Source: Chloroflexota bacterium
Lineage (GTDB): Bacteria; Chloroflexota; Anaerolineae; Anaerolineales; DRMV01
NCBI GenBank assembly: GCA_013153135.1
Contig: JAADFA010000129.1
Coordinates: 1-10,436 of the forward strand
Direction of reading: 5' to 3'
Length of the DNA stretch: 10,436 bases
Shown here: piece by piece, positions 1-5,730 of the stretch
Layout: every line of letters begins with the position of its first letter
Position numbering within the stretch: the stretch's first letter is position 1
Translations under genes and position numbers: made by a program
Notes under the pieces: generated by a model
Databases searched by the model: none
What the model was told of the DNA's origin: nothing
Seen by the model: only the letters and a program-made list of their open reading frames with translations

Positions 1-2
1 AG

Positions 3-1361
3 CTGGCCAGCGTGTGGGATCTGTACAAGCGGCCCCTGCACCCTTACACCGCGGGCCTGATCCGCGCGGTGCCCACGCTGCACGGCCCGCGTAAAGAGCT
101 CATTTCCATCCCGGGCAGCCCGCCAGACCTCATCGACCTGCCGCAGGGTTGCCCCTTCCACCCCCGGTGCCCTTATGCCACCGAACGCTGCCGCACCGAA
201 GAACCGCCCTTGCAGCGCGTCGATGGTCGCCTGGTCGCGTGCTGGCATTGGGAGCAGGTGGCCGAGGACCAAGGGGAGCGGATGCGCCAGGCCGCGGAAC
301 AGCAGGCCCGAGCGTCCCGGTCAACCAAGCCCAAGGCCCCGAGCGAGCGAGAGGTACTTATCGAGCTACGTCACGTAGGCCGTACTTTCAAAGTTGGCCG
401 GCGCACGGTGCGCGTACTGGATGACGTCAACTTTGCCGTGCGCGAGGGCGAAGTGCTCTGTCTGGTGGGCGAGAGCGGCTGCGGCAAGACGACGACAGGC
501 AAAATCGCGGCCGGGCTCTTGCCCCCCACCGAAGGCGAGGTGCTCTACCGCGGCCGCGATATCTGGTCCATGGACCGGAACGCGTTCCGCGAATACCGCC
601 GCGCGGTCCAGCTCATTCACCAGGACCCCTACGCGTCCCTTAACCCAACGCAGCGCATCGTGACCATGCTGACCGCGCCGCTGCTGCGTCACGGTCTAGC
701 CAAAAACCGCCGCGAGGCTGTGGAGCAAGCCCGTGAGCTGCTGCGCATCGTGGACTTGACGCCGCCGGATGACTTCCTATACAAATATCCCCATCAGCTC
801 AGCGGCGGGCAGCGGCAACGGGTCGCGGTGGCCCGAGCGTTGACGGTGCGGCCGCGCTTTATCGTCGCGGACGAGGCCGTCTCCATGCTGGATGTGTCCA
901 TCCGGGTCGGATTGCTGCAGCTGTTGGAACGGCTGCGGCAAGAGATGAACGTCGCGTACCTCTTCATCACACACGATTTGGCCGTGGCCAAATACTTCGC
1001 GTGGGAAGGCCGCATCGCGGTGATGTACCTGGGGCGTATTGTGGAGATCGGGCCTACACCCGAGATTATTCAACATCCACGCCATCCTTACACCCAAGCC
1101 CTGCTTTCCGCGTTGCCTGAAGCCGATCCCGAAGCGACCCGGACCAAGCAACGCATTCAGCTGCGCAGCCTGGACGTGCCCAGTTTGCTCAACGTGCCCA
1201 AAGGATGCGCGTTCCATCCGCGCTGTCCGCTCTACGAACCCGGCGTATGCGACACCACACCGCCGCCCTTGGTTGACGTCGGGAACGGGGTGAAAGTCGC
1301 GTGCCACGTGGTCGCGCGGCAGGCGCAAGCCACAACAGGAGGCCAAGCTCATGGCGCCTGA
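3..1361 (+). CDS. Fused OppD-OppF-type peptide ABC transporter ATP-binding protein, 5' partial
   Basis: This is the C-terminal 452 residues of an ATPase that powers a peptide/nickel-class (Opp/Dpp) importer at the inner face of the membrane. The frame is open to the left edge. Numbering from base 3, residues 1-83 are the C-terminal oligo-HPY region of an OppD-like half: HPYT at 13-16 and cysteines C50, C56, C63, C80. A charged linker (about 84-116) leads directly into a complete OppF-like half: Walker A GESGCGKT 156-163, Q-loop Q207, signature LSGGQ 266-270, Walker B ending D290-E291, switch His324, then a second HPYT at 361-364 and cysteines C402, C408, C416, C434. No stop separates the halves, so this is one polypeptide, as known for some actinobacterial OppD proteins. 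The four-cysteine sets match the [4Fe-4S]-binding motif reported for this family. The first nucleotide-binding domain and the permeases must lie upstream. Substrate cannot be read from the ATPase. Confidence 0.93.
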   Translation: MASVWDLYKRPLHPYTAGLIRAVPTLHGPRKELISIPGSPPDLIDLPQGCPFHPRCPYATERCRTEEPPLQRVDGRLVACWHWEQVAEDQGERMRQAAEQQARASRSTKPKAPSEREVLIELRHVGRTFKVGRRTVRVLDDVNFAVREGEVLCLVGESGCGKTTTGKIAAGLLPPTEGEVLYRGRDIWSMDRNAFREYRRAVQLIHQDPYASLNPTQRIVTMLTAPLLRHGLAKNRREAVEQARELLRIVDLTPPDDFLYKYPHQLSGGQRQRVAVARALTVRPRFIVADEAVSMLDVSIRVGLLQLLERLRQEMNVAYLFITHDLAVAKYFAWEGRIAVMYLGRIVEIGPTPEIIQHPRHPYTQALLSALPEADPEATRTKQRIQLRSLDVPSLLNVPKGCAFHPRCPLYEPGVCDTTPPPLVDVGNGVKVACHVVARQAQATTGGQAHGA

Positions 1362-1533
1362 AGTGGGGCAGTTGGTGACCCGAGTGGCGCTGTTTATCAT
1401 TCTCCTGGCCCTGCTGGCCGTACTCTGGGCCCCTCGAGGTAGTGCGGCGTTCTTTGTAGCTCTGCTCAGCCTTGGGGTGGGCCTGCTGCTGCTCCTCGCG
1501 GTGGCCGTCTTCGCCCGCTGGGCGCGGGGCTAG
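1351..1533 (+). CDS. Small two-helix membrane protein
   Basis: This 60-residue protein has no recognised family. It starts inside the 3' end of the ABC ATPase gene (11-base overlap), 8 bases after an AGGAGG at 1337-1342, which supports translation and coupling to the ATPase. Residues about 9-27 and 31-56 are strongly hydrophobic (Leu, Ala, Val, Ile) and separated by a short WAPRGS turn, so a helical hairpin in the membrane is likely. The C-terminus is basic (RWARG). It may be an accessory subunit of the transporter or simply a co-transcribed membrane protein; the sequence does not decide. A weak terminator-like hairpin begins at its stop codon, so it appears to be the last gene of the upstream operon. 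Confidence 0.72.
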   Translation: MAPEVGQLVTRVALFIILLALLAVLWAPRGSAAFFVALLSLGVGLLLLLAVAVFARWARG

Positions 1534-1557
1534 CCCTGGTGAAACCATCAGGGCTTT
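1532..1557 (+). terminator. Hairpin with short T tail after the small membrane gene
   Basis: AGCCCTG (1532-1538) pairs with CAGGGCT (1549-1555). Three further pairs, one of them G-T, extend the stem to ten around an AAAC loop. Only three T follow (1555-1557), so this is a weak intrinsic terminator at best. It overlaps the stop codon of the small membrane gene, and its T tail abuts the -35 box of the next gene. Confidence 0.5.
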
Positions 1558-1584
1558 GCCCGAACGCCCAAAGAGTGATAGAAT
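1556..1584 (+). promoter_or_regulatory. Sigma-70-type promoter of the substrate-binding lipoprotein gene
   Basis: TTGCCC (1556-1561, 4 of 6 consensus) is followed after 17 bases by TAGAAT (1579-1584, 5 of 6). The expected start near 1591 would give a leader of about 70 bases. A separate promoter fits the usual need for more binding protein than ATPase. Confidence 0.55.
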
Positions 1585-1661
1585 AAAGGGCGCCGTAGGA
1601 GGGGCAATTTAGCCGGTCTATGCACGTCAAATCCTCGGTATTTTATCGAAAGGAGGGCCGT

Positions 1662-3524
1662 ATGTCTTCCAAACGCCGTGTTCTGCTACTCTTTCTCGTA
1701 CTCCTCTTAGCGTTCGGGTTGGCGGCCTGTGGTGGGGCCGAAAAGGCCACCGAAGCCCCGGCCGAGCAACCCAAAGCGGAAGCCACCGAAGCGCCAATGG
1801 AGAAAGCTACGGAAGAACCCAAAGAGGAGTCAACTGAGGCGCCGCAAGCGGCCGGGGAACCCACCGAGTTCCACGGTGCGTGGCCGTACAAGGTCCCGCC
1901 TGAAGGCCACTTCAACACCTTTGCTCCGGGTGCGATTAGCTTGGGCATCTACTGGCCGGTCATGGAGATGCCCGGCGCCATGTACCTGTGGGCCAAGGAT
2001 GACTGGGTTCCCTTGCTCTTCACCTCGTGGGAGTATGTGCCGGACGAAGACCTGTTCGTCGTCCACCTCCGCAAAGGCGTGAAATGGTCCGATGGCTCAG
2101 ATTTCACCGCGCAGGACGTGGTCACCACCTTTGAAGTAGGCCGCTTGCGCAAGTGGACGGTCTTCAAGTACGTCGACGAGGTCAAGGCCGTAGATGACTA
2201 CACGGTCCAATTCCACATGCACAACCCCTCCACCGTGGTGGAGCGCTACGTGGTGCGCTTGACGCCCATCCGCGCGCACTCAGTCTACGGCGAATTTGCG
2301 AAGAAGGTGCAAGAGCTGCGCGCCGCGGGCAAGGACGAGGATTCTGAAGAATGGAAGGCATTGCAAGAAGAGCTCAACCAATTCCGGCCTGAGCGCATGG
2401 TTGTCACTGGGCCCTACATGATCGACCCCGACTCCATCACCGAGGCCCAACTGACCCTGGTAAAGAACGAAAAGTCCTGGCTGGCCGATCAGGTCAAGTT
2501 CGACCGCTTAGTCATCTACAACGGTGAGACCCCGACCATTACCCCGCTGGTCCTGGCTGGCGAAATTGACTACGCGACCCATGGCTTCCCACCTGCTACC
2601 GAGAAGCAGTTTATTGAACAAGGTATCCGCATTGCTCGCCCTCCGATTTATTCGGGCCCAGCGCTGTACTTCAACCACAACATCTATCCTTTCAACCGTC
2701 CTGAAGTACGCCAAGCCATTGCGTACGCGATCAATCGGGACGAAAACGCCGCCGTCTCGCTGGGCGATTCTGCCAAAGCTGTAAAGTACATGGTTGGCTT
2801 CAGCGATACCTTGGTACCCATCTGGCTCAATGACGAGCAGATCGCCAAGCTGAACACCTACGAATACGATCCCAAGAAAGCTGAGGAGATCCTGCTCAGC
2901 ATCGGCTTCAAGCGCGACTCCGACGGCGTCTGGATCGACGACAAAGGCAACCGCATGGAATTCGAGCTCACCTTCCCGGCCGAATACGCGGACTGGTCGG
3001 CTGCCGCGCAAAACGCGGCCGAACAACTGACCAAGTTCGGCATCAAAGTCACCCCGCGCGGCGTCCAATTCCAGCAACACCGCACCGAGGTCAAAGAAGG
3101 CAAGTTCCAGATGGCCATCCGCCACTGGGGCTCCAGCAGCCAACCCCACCCGCACTTCGCGTACAAGGGCGTGCTCTTCAACTACAACTACGTGGCCAAC
3201 CCCGAGGGCAAGGGTATGAACTTCCCCATGAAGCAGGTGGTGGATGGCAAGGAGGTCGATCTCGAGCAGCTGATCGTCGATTCGGCCAAGGGCCTGGATG
3301 AGGAAGCCCAAAAGGCCCGCGTCGCCGAAGTAGCCTACGTGTTCAACAAGCTGCTGCCCGTCGTACCGCTATGGGAGCGCTACGGCAACAACCCGGTCAA
3401 CGAGACCGCTCGCGTCACCGGTTGGCCGCCGGATGACCACTACTTGCTCAAGAACTCGGCCTACGGCGACAACTTCGCGGTCATCGCCTTGTTGACCGGT
3501 ATGTTGGAGCCCATCCAAAAGTAA
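1662..3524 (+). CDS. Family 5 ABC transporter substrate-binding lipoprotein
   Basis: This 620-residue extracytoplasmic solute receptor delivers a peptide or oligosaccharide to an Opp/Dpp-class importer. The ATG at 1662 is preferred over an upstream ATG at 1620 because AAAGGAGGG lies at 1649-1657 and the protein then begins with a clean lipoprotein signal: SKRR basic start, Leu-rich core, and lipobox L20-A-A-C23 followed by GG. Residues 25-68 form a Thr/Glu/Ala/Pro/Lys-rich spacer that would hold the receptor off the membrane. The SBP_bac_5 fold follows, with the family signature region at about 133-158 (LRKGVKWSDG, FTAQDVV). Later segments such as YFNHNIYPFNRPEVRQAIAY are also typical. The length is at the upper end for the family. 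The ATPase gene just upstream is the likely partner. Family 5 proteins in thermophiles can bind oligosaccharides as well as peptides, so the ligand stays open. Confidence 0.95.
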   Translation: MSSKRRVLLLFLVLLLAFGLAACGGAEKATEAPAEQPKAEATEAPMEKATEEPKEESTEAPQAAGEPTEFHGAWPYKVPPEGHFNTFAPGAISLGIYWPVMEMPGAMYLWAKDDWVPLLFTSWEYVPDEDLFVVHLRKGVKWSDGSDFTAQDVVTTFEVGRLRKWTVFKYVDEVKAVDDYTVQFHMHNPSTVVERYVVRLTPIRAHSVYGEFAKKVQELRAAGKDEDSEEWKALQEELNQFRPERMVVTGPYMIDPDSITEAQLTLVKNEKSWLADQVKFDRLVIYNGETPTITPLVLAGEIDYATHGFPPATEKQFIEQGIRIARPPIYSGPALYFNHNIYPFNRPEVRQAIAYAINRDENAAVSLGDSAKAVKYMVGFSDTLVPIWLNDEQIAKLNTYEYDPKKAEEILLSIGFKRDSDGVWIDDKGNRMEFELTFPAEYADWSAAAQNAAEQLTKFGIKVTPRGVQFQQHRTEVKEGKFQMAIRHWGSSSQPHPHFAYKGVLFNYNYVANPEGKGMNFPMKQVVDGKEVDLEQLIVDSAKGLDEEAQKARVAEVAYVFNKLLPVVPLWERYGNNPVNETARVTGWPPDDHYLLKNSAYGDNFAVIALLTGMLEPIQK

Positions 3525-3528
3525 CGCG

Positions 3529-3544
3529 GCGTAACGTGTTACGC
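3529..3544. repeat. 7-base inverted repeat with 2-base centre
   Basis: GCGTAAC (3529-3535) and GTTACGC (3538-3544) are perfect inverted copies around GT. It starts four bases after the lipoprotein stop codon and ends two bases before the terminator stem. The two-base centre is too small for a comfortable hairpin, so a protein site is possible, but its position inside the 3' untranslated region gives no clear role. Confidence 0.45.
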
Positions 3545-3546
3545 GT

Positions 3547-3579
3547 GCCCCCGGGGCCTAGGCTCCGGGGGCGTTTTTT
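3547..3579 (+). terminator. Strong intrinsic terminator after the substrate-binding protein gene
   Basis: A 12-pair GC-rich stem (3547-3558 with 3561-3572, one G-T pair, tip opened around TA) is followed by G and six T (3574-3579). This is the clearest Rho-independent terminator in the window. It closes the transport locus before the long intergenic stretch. Confidence 0.9.
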
Positions 3580-3597
3580 ATTGTCTAAGGCATCCAG

Positions 3598-3679
3598 CGT
3601 GCGCCCCAGAGCGAGGGTACACGCAAATGTTGTAGAAACGGCAAGCGTCGAGGGGGAGGCCCAAGGGGCCATCGCCGTT
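3598..3679. repeat. Paired inverted repeats in gene-free stretch
   Basis: Two foldable units are seen. The first pairs GCGTG at 3598 with CACGC ending at 3624, with further GC pairs inside. The second has an outer arm AACGGC (3637-3642) with GCCGTT (3674-3679) and an inner stem GGCCC (3658-3662) with GGGCC (3666-3670) around AAG. No tRNA cloverleaf, known riboswitch core or convincing reading frame was found here. It may be the left part of the larger repeat at 3703-3876; the matching part of the other copy would lie outside the window. Confidence 0.4.
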
Positions 3680-3702
3680 GGGCCAGGCCCGCCGCGGCTG
3701 GA

Positions 3703-3876
3703 AGCTCGCGGCTAGTTGGCATAATATTGCGCGCGAGCTGACCGGCCCACCGCGCGGGAACGCGCGGCAGGCGGCGAGGATAGCGGGCGGGTTCAGCCGC
3801 CCGCGGGTCAAGCGCGGGTTTCGCCGCCCGCGGCAGGGGCTTCGACAGGATTTGCCTGCACCCCCAGGGCGACACA
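3703..3876 (+). repeat. Structured dispersed intergenic repeat, copy A (upstream of rpsB)
   Basis: This block is clearly related to the reverse strand at about 10305-10436. Identical stretches are 15 bases (3726-3740 against 10413-10399) and 22 bases (3772-3793 against 10372-10351), followed by a shared TTTGCCTGCAC (3851-3861 against 10324-10314). The block is dense in inverted repeats: AGCTCGCG 3703-3710 with CGCGAGCT 3732-3739; CCGCGCG 3750-3756 with CGCGCGG 3761-3767 around GGAA; GCGGGCGG 3783-3790 with CCGCCCGC 3797-3804; CGCGGG 3813-3818 with CCCGCG 3827-3832. The last two look like a duplicated hairpin that is single in the other copy. Its right part (3849-3876) also matches 7046-7071. 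It ends just before the rpsB promoter. No open frame inside it is credible. Confidence 0.75.
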
Positions 3877-3880
3877 ACCC

Positions 3881-3908
3881 TAGACAAACCGCGGCTTCGT
3901 GATACAAT
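3881..3908 (+). promoter_or_regulatory. rpsB promoter
   Basis: TAGACA (3881-3886, 5 of 6) is followed after 16 bases by TACAAT (3903-3908, 5 of 6). The -10 is preceded by TG one base away (3900-3901), an extended -10 feature. This is the best-matching promoter in the window, as expected for a ribosomal protein gene. The shared TTTGCCTGCAC element lies about 50 bases upstream of the -10. Confidence 0.75.
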
Positions 3909-3914
3909 AAGCCC

Positions 3915-4028
3915 CGCTGCCTACAGGCGGCCATCACCCCACACGCTCCCCGACCGGGTGCGGGCGTGCCGGGTAGCCCCCGGTCCGCCCCGGGATGACG
4001 GGAGCGGAGGCTTAACGCAGGAGGTCCT
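3915..4028 (+). promoter_or_regulatory. Structured 5' leader of rpsB
   Basis: The roughly 115-base leader contains successive hairpins: CACGCTC 3942-3948 with GGGCGTG 3962-3968 (one G-T pair); CCGGG 3969-3973 with CCCGG 3979-3983; TCCGC 3984-3988 with GCGGA 4004-4008. The last ends about ten bases before the ribosome binding site AGGAGGT (4019-4025). rpsB leaders in other bacteria bind S2 for feedback control; a similar role here is an inference, as no known leader consensus was recognised. Confidence 0.4.
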
Positions 4029-4976
4029 ATGCCCCCCATTGTCTCCCTCAAAACGCTGCTGGAAAGTGGTGTGCACTTTGGCCATCGGGTTAACCGACGC
4101 CATCCCAAAATGGCGCCCTACATCTTCACCGCGCGCAACGGCATCCACATCATCAACCTGCAGCTAACCCAAAAAGCTCTGCGAGAAGCGTACAACCTCA
4201 TTCGCGACACCGTCGCTAAGGGCGGCACGGTGCTCTTCGTGGGTACCAAACGCCAGGCTCAGGAGATCATCGCGCAAGAGGCCACGCGCGCGGGAATGCC
4301 CTACGTCAACTACAAGTGGCTGGGCGGGATGCTCACCAACTGGCGCACTATCAGCCAGCGCATCCGATACCTAGAAGAGCTGGAACGGATGCGGGATAGC
4401 GGCGAGCTGGAACGCCTGACCAAGAAAGAGGCCTTGATGATCCTGCGCAAAATCGAGCGCCTCAAGGCCCGGCTCAGCGGCATCCGCACCATGACCCGCC
4501 TGCCCGATATCGTCTTCGTGGTGGACGTGTGCCGAGAAGAGACGGCCATCAAAGAAGCCAATCGGCTTAACATCCCCGTGGTGGCCATGGTGGACACCAA
4601 CTGCGACCCGACCAACGTGGACTACGTTATCCCCTCGAACGATGACGCGATCCGGGCCATCAAGCTCATCGTCGGGCTCATGGCCGACGCGGTGATCGAG
4701 GGTAAGCGCTTGTGGGAGAAAGAAATGGCCGAGAAAGCCCAGGCCACGCCCGAAGTGACGTCCGAAGCCCTGCCCGAAGGCGAGGACGTGTCGGACGAAG
4801 AGCTGCTGGGCGAGTCGACCTTGGCCAAGATTCAGGCCCAGCAAGCCCAAGCGCAAAAAGCCAGTGAGGAGGAGGCCCGCCAAGCCGAAGCGACCGAAGT
4901 ATCAGACCAGGCCGCCGCGTCGGACCAGACCGCTATGGCCGAAGCCTCCTCCGCAACCCAAGGTAGTGACGCGTAA
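4029..4976 (+). CDS. rpsB: 30S ribosomal protein S2 with acidic C-terminal extension
   Basis: This is a structural protein of the 30S subunit that binds near the S1 site and the head-body junction. The start MPPIVSLKTLLESGVHFGHR matches the conserved S2 N-terminus, and AGGAGGT at 4019-4025 precedes it at a rather short spacing. Conserved S2 features include GVHFGHR (14-20), WLGGMLTNW (97-105), LPDIVFVVDV (158-167), PVVAMVDTNCDP (183-194) and IPSNDDAIRAI (201-211). The conserved core ends near residue 235. Residues about 236-315 form an 80-residue tail rich in Ala, Glu, Gln, Ser and Asp that is probably disordered and makes the protein longer than the usual 230-260 residues. rpsB followed by tsf is the common bacterial order. 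Transcription starts from the promoter at 3881-3908. Confidence 0.98.
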   Translation: MPPIVSLKTLLESGVHFGHRVNRRHPKMAPYIFTARNGIHIINLQLTQKALREAYNLIRDTVAKGGTVLFVGTKRQAQEIIAQEATRAGMPYVNYKWLGGMLTNWRTISQRIRYLEELERMRDSGELERLTKKEALMILRKIERLKARLSGIRTMTRLPDIVFVVDVCREETAIKEANRLNIPVVAMVDTNCDPTNVDYVIPSNDDAIRAIKLIVGLMADAVIEGKRLWEKEMAEKAQATPEVTSEALPEGEDVSDEELLGESTLAKIQAQQAQAQKASEEEARQAEATEVSDQAAASDQTAMAEASSATQGSDA

Positions 4977-4982
4977 TCCTGC

Positions 4983-5007
4983 GGGGTAGGCGGAGGTCGC
5001 CTACCCC
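4983..5007 (+). promoter_or_regulatory. rpsB-tsf intercistronic hairpin
   Basis: GGGGTAGGCG (4983-4992) pairs perfectly with CGCCTACCCC (4998-5007) around a GAGGT loop. No T run follows, so it is not a standard terminator. Position and stability suggest an RNA processing, stability or attenuation element that sets the S2 to EF-Ts ratio; that role is inferred. Confidence 0.65.
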
Positions 5008-5043
5008 ACCCAACCCATCCCAGCGATATCAAGGAGAACGGCC

Positions 5044-5658
5044 ATGAGCGTTTCGGTCGAGCTGATCAAAAAACTGCGCGCGGCAACCGGCGCGGGCATC
5101 CTGGATTGCCGTAAGGCCTTAGAGGAGGCTGGCGGCGATTTTGACAAAGCCGTCGAGATCCTGCGTAAGAAAGGTCTGGCCAAGGCCGCGAAAAAAGCAG
5201 GCCGCGAAGCCCGTGAAGGCGTAATTGAGACCTACGTGCACGGCGGCGGCCGCATTGGCGTGATGGTGGAAGTAAACTGCGAGACCGACTTCGTCGCTCG
5301 CACGCCCGAATTCCGCGAGCTAGCCCACGAAATCGCGCTACAAATCGCGGCCATGGCCCCGCGCTATGTCCGCGATGAGGACATTCCCGAAGAGGTGCTC
5401 GAGCGTGAGCGAGCCATTGCTCGCGAGCGGGCCAAAGGCAAGCCCGAGCACGTGGTCGAACGCATCGTACAAGGGATGCTCGAAAAGTTCAAAGACGAAG
5501 TTGTGCTCTTACGCCAGCCCTACATTCGGGACGACAGCAAGACCGTTGGTCAACTCATCCAGGAGGCCATCGCCAAAATTGGCGAGAACATTGTCGTCCG
5601 GCGCTTCGTGCGCTGGGAGTTGGGCGAAACGGCCCAACAAGACGAAGGCAAGGCCTAA
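5044..5658 (+). CDS. tsf: Translation elongation factor Ts (short form)
   Basis: EF-Ts is the nucleotide exchange factor that releases GDP from EF-Tu in the cytoplasm. The 204-residue protein has the N-terminal UBA-like module (about 1-45, with LRAATGAGILDCRKALEEA at 11-29) and the EF-Tu-contacting TDFV motif at 81-84 within VEVNCETDFVARTPEF. It then has a single core subdomain with a helical stretch (about 113-155) and the closing segment KIGENIVVRRFVR (178-190). This short form resembles Thermus-type EF-Ts more than the roughly 280-residue E. coli protein. AAGGAG at 5031-5036 is seven bases before the ATG. The gene lies 67 bases after rpsB, with the hairpin at 4983-5007 between them. Confidence 0.97.
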   Translation: MSVSVELIKKLRAATGAGILDCRKALEEAGGDFDKAVEILRKKGLAKAAKKAGREAREGVIETYVHGGGRIGVMVEVNCETDFVARTPEFRELAHEIALQIAAMAPRYVRDEDIPEEVLERERAIARERAKGKPEHVVERIVQGMLEKFKDEVVLLRQPYIRDDSKTVGQLIQEAIAKIGENIVVRRFVRWELGETAQQDEGKA

Positions 5659-5670
5659 CCCAAGGTATCT

Positions 5671-5710
5671 GAACGGCCAGCCCCTCGGGGTTGGCCGTTC
5701 GCTTTATCTT
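5671..5710 (+). terminator. Terminator-like hairpin between tsf and pyrH
   Basis: A 14-pair stem (5671-5684 with 5687-5700, one G-T pair, tip around TC) is followed by the T-rich GCTTTATCTT. It looks like an intrinsic terminator with an interrupted T tract. pyrH begins only 20 bases later and no convincing promoter lies between, so read-through is probable and the element may lower pyrH expression. Confidence 0.75.
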
Positions 5711-5730
5711 CGCCCCTGAGGAGCAAGATC

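Noticed and set aside
777..1400. 207-codon open frame antisense to the ABC ATPase gene
   Set aside because: It lies fully opposite conserved ATPase motifs and has no domain or ribosome binding site.
1620..1661. Upstream ATG that would add 14 residues to the substrate-binding lipoprotein
   Set aside because: It lacks a suitable ribosome binding site and would bury the lipoprotein signal; the ATG at 1662 follows AAAGGAGGG.
2508..3311. 267-codon open frame antisense to the substrate-binding protein gene
   Set aside because: It is a mirror of the strong coding frame on the + strand in GC-rich DNA, with no recognisable domain.
3598..3700. Possible tRNA or other known RNA in the gene-free stretch
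   Set aside because: No cloverleaf, T-loop GTTCRA box or known riboswitch core could be fitted to the stems.
3703..3876. CRISPR-like array suggested by repeated GCGGG hairpins
   Set aside because: There are only two unequal hairpin units, no regular spacers and no cas gene in the window.
3578..4108. Long open frame on the minus strand across the rpsB upstream region
   Set aside because: It runs through the terminator T tract, hairpin array, promoter and into rpsB, has no family likeness, and its composition follows the GC-rich repeats.
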